Source: Lytechinus variegatus (lineage: Eukaryota; Echinodermata; Echinoidea; Temnopleuroida; Toxopneustidae). Taken from it: 64,000 nt of DNA. Where the stretch lies: positions 14,622,967 through 14,686,966 of the forward strand of contig NC_054748.1 of the NCBI RefSeq assembly GCF_018143015.1. Direction: 5' to 3'. The notes below the pieces were generated by a model that worked only from the letters and a program-made list of their open reading frames with translations, made no database searches and was not told where the DNA came from. Position 1 is the stretch's first letter. Every line of letters begins with the position of its first letter. Position numbers and translations under genes: made by a program. Of this stretch, positions 1 through 12,600 are shown piece after piece.

Positions 1-244
1 CCTTGAAAAAAAAATTCATGTCACTTTGTGATTTACATATCTTGCCTAATATCAGCTTAAAATATCAAATTTTGAAGTCAATATTGCAAAACAAATTTCA
101 GCAGGAAATCGAATTTTAATTATTGTGTTTGATTTACGAATCTAATTTTTTTTAAATGCTCTGTAAAAATATTATGTTTGTGAACAAATTTATGGCATTA
201 CGCCCATGTGTTTAAGATCGCATGCTCGATCTTTAATGAAAATC

Positions 245-355
245 ATAAGTCAGAAAAAATTGGAACCAGATGGATTCGAACCTGTAATCTACTGCTTGCC
301 TGGCAGCGACTCAACCACCACGCTATTCTGATTCACGGCTAAGTCACGATGAACT
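245..355 (-). mobile_element. tRNA-derived SINE head
   Basis: In reverse complement it reads AGCGTGGTGGTTGAGTCGCT ... ACAGGTTCGAATCC, resembling the A and B boxes of tRNA-type Pol III promoters. Confidence 0.5.
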
Positions 356-481
356 GGAATAAAAATACCCTCTATCCTCTTCTGACTAATTAATATTCAA
401 GTGCCGTCCACCGTTGACAATAAATAGTAAATAAAGAGGTTTAATAGGAGGTAATTATTTGTAAAAAAAATTGTTCACAGT

Positions 482-540
482 TGTGGCTGCAAATCTGTCC
501 CCCCCCCCCCCCCATTGGCGAAGGGTAGATTCGCCCCTGC
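482..540. mobile_element. Solo right end of the CGGATCC-type element
   Basis: A poly-C run followed by ATTGGCGAAGGGTAGATTCG and CCCCTG, matching the last 45 bases of the element at 25144-26161. Confidence 0.5.
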
Positions 541-2010
541 TAATGATAAGTGATTTGTCAAAACTCAATCACTGGATTAATATCAGTGCCCTGGTGGTGA
601 TAGTAATAATTTAAATGGCCAACAATAATCTTCGCTCGCTTAATGAATACTACTTTTTTCAAGAAGGGCCCTTAGTGAGGGAATTTAGGATTTGGAAAGT
701 AATATCTTTTCAGGTGGATTTGAAATACATGTAACTAATTATTCATTTTTTCGAATTTTTAATTTTAAAGGCAATTATGCCTTATATATATATATTGTAG
801 CAGATTTGGTTCAAACAGGGGTTAAGCCTAGTAGGAAGACTGCGCAATTTTTTTGGGGGGCTGATTTCGCCACCCCCCCCCCCCCCCCCTACTTTGATGT
901 TGGCGTCGACCGCGTGACCGCATTGAATTAATCTGCACGCGCGTTACCCGTGGCATAATCTCACTGGCATAAATCCATTCCGATTAGGGGGATGATAGCA
1001 ATATATTGACCTGAAAATTCCGAATTTCGGGGACATCCCCACACCAAGGGCTATGTATACGGGGTATATGATCGTGAACATAATAATACTACCATATTTC
1101 AGGTACAAACCTATAATAATTGTCTTCGATTTCTATATTGTAATGGATGATGGATTTTTTGTGATATTGAGTAATGAAATACCGTTTATGTAATATCAAT
1201 ATGCGTGCTAGCAACTTTTCATTTCATGGACTCCTACGAAAACAGCATTTGCTGATAAGGTGTTCCATCCCACGAGATCTAAATACATAAATAAAAAATA
1301 CTGATCACTATCTACACTTCCCAGTACACCACGTCCTGTTCTCACTTGCCCTGCACTCATACGTGTATACTTTCCTTTACACGGTTTTTAGCTTAAAAGC
1401 CCGATCACACCTGAACGAATGGGGCGGACGAAGGGTGACGAATGCGATATTGAAAATGCACAAAATGCACGTGAAATCGACGAATTAAAATAAAATTTCT
1501 GTCAAATCAAGCGATCAGTAACTATTGTCAAATTTTATCAACAAACGGTAAGCGGAGGATAAATATGACATGCGAAGGATATCGATTTTTCGGTTCACCT
1601 CTTTCAGTAAATTGCAGCCGAAGGCGAGCGAAGGGTTGATACAACCCAATAAGACGAACGGAAAGTGAGCAATGGTGCGAATATAAACGAAGATGAGGGA
1701 ATAGATCGCGAAAAAAACGAAGGGGGCGATTTAAATAAATGAACTGAATTCGGTCAAATTTACATGAATTTATTCACTTTTGCCTGACCCTGTGCAATGC
1801 TATACTGATCAAATCTGATATTGAGGAGGCCTATCTATTCAAATTTCAATCTCCGATTAGAATAATATTTAAACTCTTCTTTGTTTATCAGTTGACGAAA
1901 TACATAATTAGAAAATTCATTTGAAAATGACATTGAGAAAATTGGGTTCAAATGCGTTTAGATAGTAGTTAAAGAGTTTGCATCAATCGAAGTTAGATTT
2001 TCGTGTAAAT

Positions 2011-2315
2011 GGCCTGTATTCTGAACTCAGGTTTAAATTAAACCCTGGTTTAAAGCTGTGGTTTAACATTGGAGAGCCAATTGGAGCACAAATCCCTTAC
2101 AGTACACGTTCAATTTTCTAACTCATATGACATCCACATAGTTCATAATTTTCTGTGAATGATAACTGCAGTATTTTTCTTCATCATGAAAGCATAAGGA
2201 AACAAAATACTGAACATGAGAAATATACAATATAAAAATAATTTTGATTTTTTGGCTCTCTGTAATTTTTTAACACAGACAGTGGTCTTGTTAAACCTGA
2301 TTTCAGATGACGGGC
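2011..2315. mobile_element. MITE, GGCCYGTATTCT family, copy 1
   Basis: Left end GGCCTGTATTCTGAACTCAG; right end in reverse complement GCCCGTCATCTGAAATCAGG. It lies in intron 1 of gene B. Confidence 0.6.
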
Positions 2316-2363
2316 TATTTGGGTCTTAAGGCTACTTGGGCAATATTCGCAAACGCGTCTTAC

Positions 2364-2454
2364 CTTGTGCATGAATTGCTAGTAGGAATACGACTTGGAA
2401 CCCCAAAAGGGCCAACCACTTGGGCCGAGGTAATTGTTCCCCAAAGCTATACAT
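2364..2454 (-). CDS. Gene B exon 1: signal-peptide exon of a tandem paralogue of gene A (partial gene)
   Basis: ATG at 2454-2452, 91 coding bases, ending CACAAG/GTAAGA, the same length and phase as exon 1 of gene A. It encodes 30 residues starting MYSFGEQLPRPKW with a hydrophobic core ALLGFQVVFLLAIHA; 21 of 30 residues match gene A, including FGEQ, PKW and VVFLLA. The following VWC exon is not visible in the 2.36 kb left of it; in gene A that intron is 2.8 kb, so the rest should lie beyond the left edge. Whether gene B is functional cannot be judged from one exon, but the start, reading frame and donor are intact. Confidence 0.7.
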
Positions 2455-2850
2455 GATGTGTAATATGGACCGAGTGAAGCTCTCCTGTTGACGTACTTCT
2501 CAGTCGAATCTCTGTATAAGAAGTGTTCAAGGGGTCTGGAATGAACGAACTTTTGTCTGAACTGGGGCTTAGATGGATTTTTGTTAAAATCGCTGTGAAC
2601 CTCGCAGTTTCGCGGAAGGAGCCTGTCTGCACAATGTTTACCCCTCATTTTAACCTTACAGTATATGCGCACGCGCTACTTACGCGCGCGCACGCATAAC
2701 CTCACCCTCTCCCTCTCACACACTTTTATCTACTAAGCAGTCAATCCATTAATGTTTCTGTTCCCTCCCTTCGTCTCTCCCTTCTTTCGTTCTTTCTTTC
2801 TCATGAGAAGGAATAATAGGCCTGAAGGTCAAATACAATGTTAATACAAA
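2455..2850 (-). promoter_or_regulatory. Gene B 5' UTR and proximal upstream region
   Basis: Counterpart of the block upstream of gene A. It has the same order of elements: first exon, TTCTCAGTCGR, GGGCTTAGATGGATTTTTGT, an alternating GCGC-rich stretch, CACCCTCTCCC, ATCTACTAAGCAGTCAATCC, a CT-rich tract and GAAGGTCAAATACAATGTTA. Confidence 0.5.
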
Positions 2851-3216
2851 CATGACAAAGGGCCTTTTCACATTTGAATCTTGAATCATGATGATTGCAA
2901 CTCGTCTTTAGAATCGTCGGACCTTTCACACGGAAAATTCGAAATTTGAGCGAAACTCAACTGGAAATCACCTGATTACAATTCGTTTGTGATGAGCGTT
3001 CTTGATTCTAGTTTGGTTTCAATGTGAATGTGCATTATGTTTAATGATTCTAGCAGATTTCGTTTTAAAACACTCAGACGCAGCCTTACCGATAATGCAT
3101 GTTTGCTTATCAATCTTGTCGATTAAACGAAACATTAATAACACGGTGATGCAATATTGAATGACGATTGACGGAAAGGGCGGATCAACGAAAATCCTGC
3201 AAAAGATTATGATTAT

Positions 3217-3280
3217 ATATATATGGTATATATAATATATATACATATATATGTATGTATGTGTGTGTGTGTGTGTGTAT
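3217..3280. repeat. (TA)n/(TG)n microsatellite
   Basis: ATATATATGGTATATATAAT then TATGTATGTGTGTGTGTGTG. Confidence 0.9.
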
Positions 3281-3589
3281 AGGGTTTGCTTATGTGTATG
3301 ATATGCATAGAGTAATAAACAATAAGAATATGAAAATATCCACTCTACGTTTTGTTTTTCATTTCAATATGTATAATTAAAAGCATAAATCAAAAATTTT
3401 CTACGATCATAAGGCATAAAAAAGCACATCCTTAAACTTTAATGATTTGATTACTTGCGGGAATGTCATGATTAAAAATGTCTCACAAATTTCATGCTTT
3501 GATGTATCCTGAATTTATTAGTCATAGTTTTATATAGTTTCATATAGTTTTTTATACACTGGACATATGTGAACTTGATTATGCTTTCG

Positions 3590-3860
3590 CTACTTGAAAT
3601 GACACAGCATACCACAGCGTTTGTCACAGTGGGTTCACAGTGTGGAACACAATGCAAAATCACCTTCGAATTTGAGCATTACCACAGTTTGAATGACATT
3701 GTCTCATATTCGACGATGTGAACACGATGTGAAAATTCACACTGTGGAGGTGTCCACAGTGTGAAAATATCTTTACACCGTTGAATTTAAGCATTTCAAC
3801 AGTGTAGATAATAATTTCACATAGTCCACAATGTAATCAAACTGTGTGATGCTGTGTTAT
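3590..3860. repeat. Degenerate CACAGTGTG minisatellite remnant
   Basis: Short stretch with CACAGTGGGTTCACAGTGTG, CACACTGTGGAGGTGTCCAC and related words, the same family as the arrays in the aGPCR introns. Confidence 0.6.
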
Positions 3861-4281
3861 TTCCGGCAATGTTAATTCATTATTTTCACTGTGGTTTGTA
3901 GACATTATTAAAGGTGGGGGTGTTATCTAAGCTGCATTTCTTTAACTTAATTTACTTATGTTAATCTAGAGAGGCGTGAATTTAACGTTGATGTAAACAG
4001 AAGCAGAAGCCACTCCATCTTCAATTTGCTTAAGCGACCAAGGGCTTTAACAGGAATCAAAATCGGTATAGACTATATCAATTGTGTTTGTTTCTTGGCA
4101 CAGACATTTGAAAATTGAATTTCCTTTCTTTCTGTTTCTTTTTTTCTTTTAGTTTCAAACTTAATCAGAGTTTATTCAAGACTGATTTAATTTTGTTAAA
4201 TAATTTTCCTTTTCCCAAAAGGGGAGAAAGGGGGTAATTTAATTTTGACTCAAAGTTTAGTCTTCTCAACACTTTAAACCA

Positions 4282-4452
4282 GGGGGGGCGTTTCATAAAG
4301 CTGTTCGTAAGTTAGGAGCGATTTCAAGAACGACTGGTGATCCTTTCTTGAGATAAATGATATGTTAATTGGTGACTAGTTAGAGCGAAAGAAAGTTTCA
4401 GTCGTTCTTAAAGTCGCTCTTAACTTATAAACAGCTTTATGAAACACACACC
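4282..4452. mobile_element. MITE, GTTTCATAAAGCTGTT family
   Basis: CGTTTCATAAAGCTGTTCGT at the left is mirrored by AAACAGCTTTATGAAAC at the right; the 171-base unit folds into a hairpin. Confidence 0.78.
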
Positions 4453-4459
4453 AGGAGCA

Positions 4460-6180
4460 AGGACGTGTGGGAAGTGAGTTCGTTCAACAGAATAACCAAC
4501 TCCACAGAAAAAGTTTTACATCATAAATAGATAGTATTTATCCCCCAGCTCATTGCTAGATAGGTAGAATTCTCGAATTGTGGTTTCACTTTTTTCTACA
4601 TGTACATTCGAATTTAGAACGATGTTTAAAAAAAAGCAGGAAAATACTAAAGTACATTTTAGGGCAAGTTGAAATTTTAGTGGCTTTATCTCCACAGCGT
4701 GTCTATATCATTACCAAATTGAAGTATCAGAATGTTGCGTAGTTGCAGCATTACGCTAAATCAATATTTCAGAGTGAAATTTACATATCAAACCTTCAAC
4801 TCATGGCCAAGTGCAATTTCCATCTCAAGTAAGATTTAAACTTTGAGATGATAAAATTATTTTGTGTTGTTAAACATGTGTCGCTCTGTAAAACTGCAGT
4901 GAGGGTAACTATGTGTTATTAAAAAAAAATGAAGATTTAGCCATATTTTAACAAACATTTTAGAAATGCTTCTCGTCCTACCTTTTCGCCTACTATCTTC
5001 AATCTTGTAGTGCCGTTGACTTGTGATCTAATGCTACGTGAACCAATTAAAATAACAAGTTTACAGGCCATCCCTACAAAAATAAGTAAAAAAAAATGTC
5101 AACAAAAAAGTAAATCAGTCAATATAAAAATTACATGAATAAATGCGTAAATAACTGGTAATATATTGCCAGTGGCGTACTGAGCAAAAAAAATCAGAGG
5201 TAACAGTTCTTAGAGGGCAAAGTTTTTGAAAACCCGTGTGTGCAATGAAAAATGGCGGGGTTTTTTTGGAAAGATTATTATATGTTAAGAATATAATATG
5301 GTATTTCACCTTTTTTTCATTTTCTTTCTTTAACTCCATTTTTTTGTAATCTTTAGATATATATTTTTTGGGCCCCAAGCCTGTCCTGACCCACAACGTA
5401 TTTACCAATGTTATCTGAATAGTAAAGAAAGTGTAATGTTGAATTTGCTATAATTTTCATGTCTTTTTTCTCCCAATTCGTATCATTGTTCTCGTGAAAT
5501 CACTTTTTTTTAAGCCAGGGCATCCAAAACCAAGTTGCATATTAAAAATCGCTTGAGTAACTTTTCGTGTCTTTTCCCATACCATATCATTGTTCACTGA
5601 TCCTCTTTTGTATCTTGAAAGATCTGATTTGGGTAGTTTGTCCTTTAATGATGCAGGTGATACAATATTCCATCTTTTACCCAAGCATGCCAGGTGCGCC
5701 GACTGTAAGTGCAACGAGCCCTACATTTCGGTACTGAAACGAAATTTTGAGGTAATTTTACTTATTGTGCAAATATATCTTTATGAAAACCCCAAAAAAT
5801 GAATCAGTAGATTAATATTGTAAAAATATGGGAGGTTTTGAAAAAGGAAATAGCGGGAAGTATTTGTCCGATTTTGGACTGCCATTGCTATTTTTCCGAG
5901 GGGCGAAGGCCCCAGAGAGAAAGAATAATTTTGCCAAACAACAGAGGATGAATAATCCCCTCTGTACTTTCGAAAAAAAAGGCCTGTTATGTTTTTTATG
6001 TCCTACATTTAATAAGTTAAAACAAAATATCTTAATAATCTAGTTCTTGTAAGGTTCCTATTTTATTAATCTGAACCAAAATATTAATAAGGCGATGTGG
6101 TTACTAATCTACTTTTCCTGAAGCAAGGCGCTCAGCAGGATGCGGATTTGCGCCTGAGTCGTCGCTTCGTCACCTCGCTG
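4460..6180. other. Spacer between genes A and B, no gene supported
   Basis: AT-rich with short homopolymers. A minus-strand open stretch at 5714-5457 (LPKSDLSRYKRGSVNND ... VWEKTRKVTQ) faintly recalls a piggyBac-type transposase but is too short and unsupported to call. Confidence 0.35.
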
Positions 6181-6186
6181 ACCGAT

Positions 6187-6432
6187 GCGCCCGTATGGCA
6201 AGCCTTAACATTTAATCGTATTTCTTGATATCAAGATGATCGAATTCTTGATATCAAGATACCAAGAAATCGAATTCTTGATATCAAGAATTCAATTTTT
6301 GATACCAAGAAATCGAATTCTTGATATCAAGAAATTGTTTTGTGTAGTTAAATTATGGAAATTCTTGATATCAAGAAATCGTATTCTTGATAGCAAGAAA
6401 TAGGATTAAATGTTAACACGGCTTACCATACG
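6187..6432. mobile_element. MITE built of TTCTTGATATCAAGAA palindromes
   Basis: Ends CGTATGGCAAGCCTTAACAT and (reverse complement) CGTATGGTAAGCCGTGTTAA are inverted. The interior holds about six TTCTTGATATCAAGA palindromes, each self-complementary. Confidence 0.78.
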
Positions 6433-7589
6433 CCCGAGAAATCTGCACGTCGATCTATGCCAATGATCTGTGACGTAAATGATGGAATAGTGCTCTACTC
6501 CGACATTGACGTCACGGGAATAGCAAATTTACTTCAGAGGGTGTTTCATTTTCAACATAGAAAAATAGTGAGAATACGTTCGATCACATGATGTCATTTA
6601 GACCAATCAGCATACAGGATTTAATTTATGTAGGATATGATGTAAAATTTGTGATATTATTTCTCACTCTAATGCACTTGCCCTCTCTTCTCATCTCTAC
6701 CTATCTCTCTCTCCTCTATCTTTCATTGTCTCTCTTTTTTCTCTCATGGTATTTTAATTTTCAATTTATTTTGAATGTTGCTTTGTGTTTACTCTTTACA
6801 TGTATGTTCCATGTAATTAGGGGTTTTCTATATTATTCTAATCTAATTTTGTCTTTTTACGCAATACTACCAAATAATTTATGAAAATGATTCACCAAAG
6901 TTCTGAGTATTTACCAAAAAAATTAAAAATTATTTAGAAGAGACATTTCGTAATTTTTCAGTAACGCATGAGAGTTGCAAAATAGCTTGAAGTTATTTTA
7001 GGATTAAAGAAGTCGTTTATACATAACAAAGAATACAGCGAGAAGACAACTTGGACTTGGCCAAGTTTTAAAACTTTATTTTGATATGAAGAATATGATA
7101 CAATGGTCAGGGTAGCTGAATTCCATCTCGTAATAGCCCTATTTCAAAAAATCAAGTGCTTAACGTTATAAATGTTTTACGGTCTGGACAGCTACATCAT
7201 GTTTCGGAAATATTTTTTAGGGGTCGGTTGAACTTTTTATATCAGTTTACATTCAACCTTTCCTGAATTGTTAGAGTTGTTGGAACCTTTACAAAAAAAG
7301 CATAAAAAGGTTTACGAAAAGTGGAAGGTAAAACGCGGGCAAGGTTCACTAAACTACTTTTTTATATCCCACAGTTTAAACATTTAAATATTAAATACCT
7401 TCTCCTTATCTGTGTTAATAATCAACCCGCCCCCATAAAAATATACTAATACGAAAAATGAAATAATAAGAGTCCCTATATGAAATTAAAGACTGGAAGA
7501 ATAACTCTAAGGACTGCATGAAGGAATTCAGTTTGCATTAGGGAATGCAATTTTCTTTCCAGTGTTTACTCATGAATATTTTTTTATAT

Positions 7590-7885
7590 AATAATAATAA
7601 TGTGTCCATTTATATAGCGCAGTTACTATGTGCATATAATCAACTGCGCTTTGATATTCAGTATCATAATATTATTACCCCGACTTTAGCTGAGCCGCCA
7701 TATTAGCGTTCAAGAAAAAAAAACCTACCGGGTACCCATTCATCTCACCTGGGTCGAGTGCAGCACAATGAGGAAAAATTTCTTGCCCAAGGAAACTACG
7801 CCATGGCTGGTATTCGAACCCACGACCCTCTGTTTCAAATTCCGGAGACTAATCCACTGGGCCACAACGCTCCACGCATCTGGTG
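7590..7885 (-). mobile_element. tRNA-derived SINE
   Basis: In reverse complement: GTGGCCCAGTGGATTAGTCT ... GGTCGTGGGTTCGAATACC (A and B boxes), a body with GGGTACCCGGTAGG and CTAAAGTCGGGGTAATA, and the tail GCGCTATATAAATGG followed by (ATT)n. Same family as the copy at 61635-61870. Confidence 0.75.
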
Positions 7886-7984
7886 CAGACCCAACCATCG
7901 TGTTACCATGGTTACTGGAAGTGGCATTTTACCGTTTTCAGTAACTCAAGATTTTTTATACCGCTTTCAGTACATGTAACTCAT

Positions 7985-8287
7985 GGGCCCGTATTCTAAA
8001 GTCGGGTTTAACTTACTCTGGTATAAAGTTGTGGTTTTAATATGGATAGCCATTACAAAGATTACTAACAGTAGAGATATCATACTTCGGCTCATTTGGT
8101 TCTCAAATCATTCATAATTGTCTAGGAAGTATAAGATGATTATTTTCACCATCGATGAATCAGGAAAGAGCAGAGAAAAAACAAGAAACATACAATTTAA
8201 TTTAAAAAATGATACTTTTGGCTTCCCATACTTAAACCACAACTTTATACCTGAGTTTAAGTTAAACCCGACTTGAGAATACGGGCC
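7985..8287. mobile_element. MITE, GGCCCGTATTCT family, copy 2
   Basis: Left end GGGCCCGTATTCTAAAGTCG and right end in reverse complement GGCCCGTATTCTCAAGTCGG are a near-perfect inverted pair. A weaker relative of its interior is at about 19985-20240. Confidence 0.82.
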
Positions 8288-8839
8288 ATGATATTTTGGT
8301 CTGCACGAGGCACGCACGAAAATAGTCCGCACCACGAGCATTCAGTAACTATAGCAGAGCCGCACTATTTTTTCGATCACCCATTCAACAACTCGGGCGT
8401 ATATGGGATAAGTGCCATGGTAGGTTTACACGCCATCTAGAGCGGAAGTGCTCCTTATTGTTATCTTTGTCTGCGCAAGGTAGTTTAGCCGTGGCGTGGT
8501 TCTGCTGTCCTTCTTTGGTCGGCGAATGGTGCGGACCTGGCGCTGGTCTTGTGTTGTTAAAAGGCATCATCAAAATAGCTTTTTTAGCCGGCGACATTTA
8601 TATAAATTAAAAATTTTAAGACTTAGCCTGGGCCTAATCCGGACCAGCAAATAACGGCAAGTACCATTATATACCCGCTTGGCAAGTTCCATCGAAATCG
8701 GACTATATGATGACGAGGGATTGAAGTTCACTTTTTTTCTTATGGTAGCATACGCGAAGTTTGCCTAGAACCATGCTAAGCGGTCAATATTTTTTTGCTA
8801 CCTAAGCCAAAGGATAATACAAGCAATATACCGGACGGT

Positions 8840-8985
8840 CAGTTCGTTTTGGGCACTTTTTCCTCGTCACAGCGTGAAAATTATCACTCTTGCGGTGATT
8901 TCTGCGAGCTGAACAAATAAATTGACAATGCTCTCTCAAGTTTACCATTTAAAAAAATAAAAATCACTTCCGTCTTATACATTAA
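8840..8985 (-). mobile_element. Diverged fragment of the Tc1/mariner-type element
   Basis: In reverse complement it matches the 44.94-45.03 kb part of the complete copy: ACTTGAGAGAGCA, CAGCTCGCAGAAATC, TTTCACGCTGTG. Confidence 0.55.
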
Positions 8986-9045
8986 ATGAGACCCAACAAC
9001 AAAAATTTATGTGACAAAAATATCCCTATGTTGTATAGTATGGAT

Positions 9046-9051
9046 TTTATT
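9046..9051 (-). promoter_or_regulatory. Candidate poly(A) signal of gene A
   Basis: TTTATT on the plus strand reads AATAAA on the minus strand, about 257 bases past the stop codon of gene A and the first such hexamer I found downstream. The region is AT-rich, so chance occurrence is possible. Confidence 0.35.
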
Positions 9052-9307
9052 AATATACTTTATAATTTATGAAATGATTTGGGGACAGTTATCAAAACTA
9101 TACTCTAATTGTTCATGATTATTGTTATGGAATGCATTAACTTGCTAACGTGGTTAAAATGTAGACTATATTGGACCCTCTAACAGAACCTCTTTGTTAA
9201 TTACTGTTCTTGGTTCGAGCAAATTCAGTATTCATTCAGCTCTACAATGTTACAAAGGTAATTGGATGCTCAAAAAATTTAAAGCCTAGGCCGCACTACA
9301 TCGGCAA

Positions 9308-9659
9308 TTAGCAATCCGAATCGGTAATAAATACGTTCATTATAAACTGTGCGCGATCTTGCTGAAGTACTTTTGACAGTAGCGAACTAAAAATGCTTCG
9401 ATCGTGTTGGCATTTGGGGGCTTCAGTACAACCGGTCTGTGAACTCGAGCCAGAGTATCCTCCTAAAGTATAACCGAGGTCTCCAGTGGTTCTTGGGTTA
9501 TCTCCCCTCTCGATCCTCACACAGATATACTTCATGTCTTCACACTCGGCCATCGGGTCAGAAAAGGAAAAGTCCAGATTGGTGAACTTGAATTCTTCTC
9601 TCTTCGTGAAGTACTGGTCATTTTGTGTCGGATCTAGAATGTCTTCTTCGAATCCAATC
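9308..9659 (-). CDS. Gene A exon 4: C-terminal half of unrecognised domain and stop
   Basis: 352-base terminal exon. The acceptor TCTCTATCACAAAG at 9661-9660 is chosen because it restores an Arg codon split with exon 3, giving the run GPRIGFEED; an upstream CTAG acceptor would be out of phase. It encodes residues 166-281 and ends at TAA. Visible blocks are EFKFTNLDFSFSDP, CEDMKYICVRIERGDNP, a Gly/Ser-rich stretch and a C-terminus ending DSDC. Five cysteines (two in CEDMKYIC, two near TGCTEAPKC, one terminal) suggest disulphides. There is no membrane anchor or GPI-type tail. Confidence 0.78.
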
Positions 9660-12600
9660 CTTTGTGATAGAGAATAAGAAGCTAGACAATTTTGGTGCAA
9701 CAAGCATTACAGATAAACCACGATTTCTCTTTCTCTAACTCAAACACACACACACACTTTCGTCTTAGAAAGATTAGTCATATGCAGATTTAGACAGAAA
9801 AAAAGGTGATCCGGGGGCTCAGTCTTTTTTATTGCCATTAAAAATGTTTTTAGAAGAAATTGAAGGAGTACATCATTCGTTTTACATCACCTGTTAGTAA
9901 TAAATGCATAACTAAACATTCAGTAAGGTGCAAGTTAATATTTCTTAAAAGAGAAAAGGGGGTCTGCTTAAAGGTATTGTTTAACTTTGTGAGCAGCCGA
10001 TTTACAAATAAAAGTAATAAATGCATAACTAAACATTGAGTAAGGTGCAAGTTAATATTTCTTAAAAGAGAAAAGGGGGTCTGCTTAAAGGTATTGTTTA
10101 ACTTTGTGAGCAGCCGATTTACAAAATTCTCAAACCAAGATGAAACATGTATACAAGTGCATTTATTAGAACTCATAAACCCTAAAAAAAACCATTATTG
10201 AGAATGAAATGCTAAAACTACAAGGCAAACCCCGACTTTGTAAATAGGCGTCTTATAGACACCTAAATAGTACACATAAGTGTATGGGATAAAATTAAGA
10301 TAGTGTTTCCGGTCACTTCATATTTCAATTTTTGAAGCACTAAATAATTATTTTCGAACGCAATTTTTTCTGGGCTTCATTTTTGTAACATTTCCTAGAC
10401 ACAGGTGACAAGTGTGACCTTCTAGTTCAGATTTTTAAAAAAGTCAAACCAATGTTAACTTATCACTTTAAAAGCAAAACTAGGAGAATTTGGACAACTC
10501 AAGGGGGTATTTTTTTTTTATCTTGGACAGCAACTTTAAGAACGGATTAAGGCAGATGCTCTTGGAAAGAATCTAGATGGTTACGCTATGTTTTTATTTA
10601 TTGATGATGTAATTTCTTATAATCTATGGTCGTAAAGGTGCTTATGAAAGAAGCGTTCGTACGAATCCGACTGTTCGTACGAATTCAGGTGCTGATTGTA
10701 GAGATAAGTACGAACGCTAATTAACTTGCAAGAACAACCGAAGGCCATCTCGGGAAACGAAATGACTTTCGGTAATATACACTGGCCTTGGAATTCTAAC
10801 ATTTTTTGTAAGAATGCCTTGATTAATTCTTTTGCAAGACTTACGGCCATCCCACGATTTTTGCTTTGGCAACTCTCGGCACTCTCAAATCATTTGTGAG
10901 AGGATTTTGCGAATTTTTGTGTATTTTGTCGGGTTGTGAAAAAACCGCTTCCGTGACCGTGTCCCCTTGAAAATCCAGTTATTGTTGAACAGATACTTTC
11001 AAAATGGCGACTGTTAAATGCAGACTTTACAGCCCCCATAAGGGGCTTTAACAATTGTTTGAGCGATCGCTCCAACAAAGTGTTAAACACAATTGCTCCG
11101 GTTGTTAGCAATCGCGCCACCAATTGTGAGAGGGGTTTAAAAACCCCAAAAGAGTTGTTCGTAAGAGCGCCGTACGAGTTACCGGTGCTATTAAGGCGCT
11201 AAGAGCCCTCTGTTAACAGCTTTAGGCGTTCTTACGAACATCGTAATAATTCAAGGTTTCTAGAATTGTTCCTCGATCCTCCAAAATTATTGCTTGGTCC
11301 GTACGATGTTTCGGGGGTTTAGGAGTACGTTATGATTTTTTAGGACAAAACCATTCACCGAGTTGCTCACTAAATGGTCTAAAAATGGTTCGTACAGTAA
11401 TCATAGCTGCTCTTAAATTTCGAGGGCCTACCTTGGTCCGTTGCCGTCTGGAGTGGCTGAAGCCCAAGCAGAAAGCTTCCAAAGATCTTCTCCTGATACT
11501 CCAGTGGTGTCCCTATGATCATGAAATTTGATGGAAACATCAACGCTAACTTGATTGTCCCCTCCCTCTGAAATGGTATCTCTGCTTGTGATTTTAGGCA
11601 GGACTTTCTTCACCAGGACGTCTGTTAGGGTCAAAAGCAATGAAGCTGATATGTAATATCATTAACTATGTTTTTTTTCATTAAAGAGAAATGCCAGTAG
11701 TTGCAATAAACACTGATTTCATGAGAAAGTCTGTAAAACCAGGCTTAATTGTCAGTATATCATCGAGGATCTAGATCTGGTACAGTTACATAAACTGAAC
11801 TTTGGGAAATCTTGAAATCTACGCAGAAAGATATTCACACTGAAGATCACCAACACAGATAGGCACACGTGGGACAGTGTATTATTATTGCTGGAATAAA
11901 GACCCGACGGAAGTGACCAAATCCGCGCTTATTTCGCTTATTTCTCAGCAATTACACAATTTCTTCCAGAATCCTTTGGCACATGTTTTTTATTTATACA
12001 AACAGACACTTGGGTGGTCATTATATTAGATTCTGTAAAAAGTCATTTTGAGATCGTTACCAATACTGGAATTTATCTTTAAGCCTAAAAATTGGCATAC
12101 ATTGTTGTGCTTCCCCACTGCTCTGTCGGTTTTCTATCTGCCATCCGCCTCCCCCCCCCCCCAAAAAAAAAAAAATCATTCCTATTATAAGAGGCCTGCT
12201 ATATCGGTTTTCATGTAAATCTAGTCTTTATTTTAAGATTGCAGTCACTGGTCTTCTGTTTCTGTTTGTGGTAACTCCCATAGGAACTCGGCAGGACAGC
12301 ATCTTTTGCTGGTAAACGCCAAGCTGGTATATAACCAATTACCTTGGAAACATTTTACGTCTAGGTTAATCAGCCATAGTGGCTGACATAACGACAGATA
12401 TCACTCTTGGGCCTTTTTATCAAAGTGGAGACAATGGCAGAGTTGGGATTCGAACTCACAACCTTACGAGTATGAGTCCATTGCTCAAACCACTGGACCA
12501 CACGACCCGTCTTGTTGTTGGAGATATTGCTGCCATGACAAGGTCTCGGTAAAATCGTTCCTACATGAGCTTAATATACTGAAATCACTGCATCTGTAAT

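Noticed and set aside
5457..5714. Minus-strand 85-codon frame recalling a piggyBac-type transposase segment
   Set aside because: The resemblance is weak and short; no ends, no flanking transposase motifs.
9850..10176. 108-codon frame with an internal protein repeat
   Set aside because: The repeat is the 117-base DNA tandem duplication; no splice context or homology.
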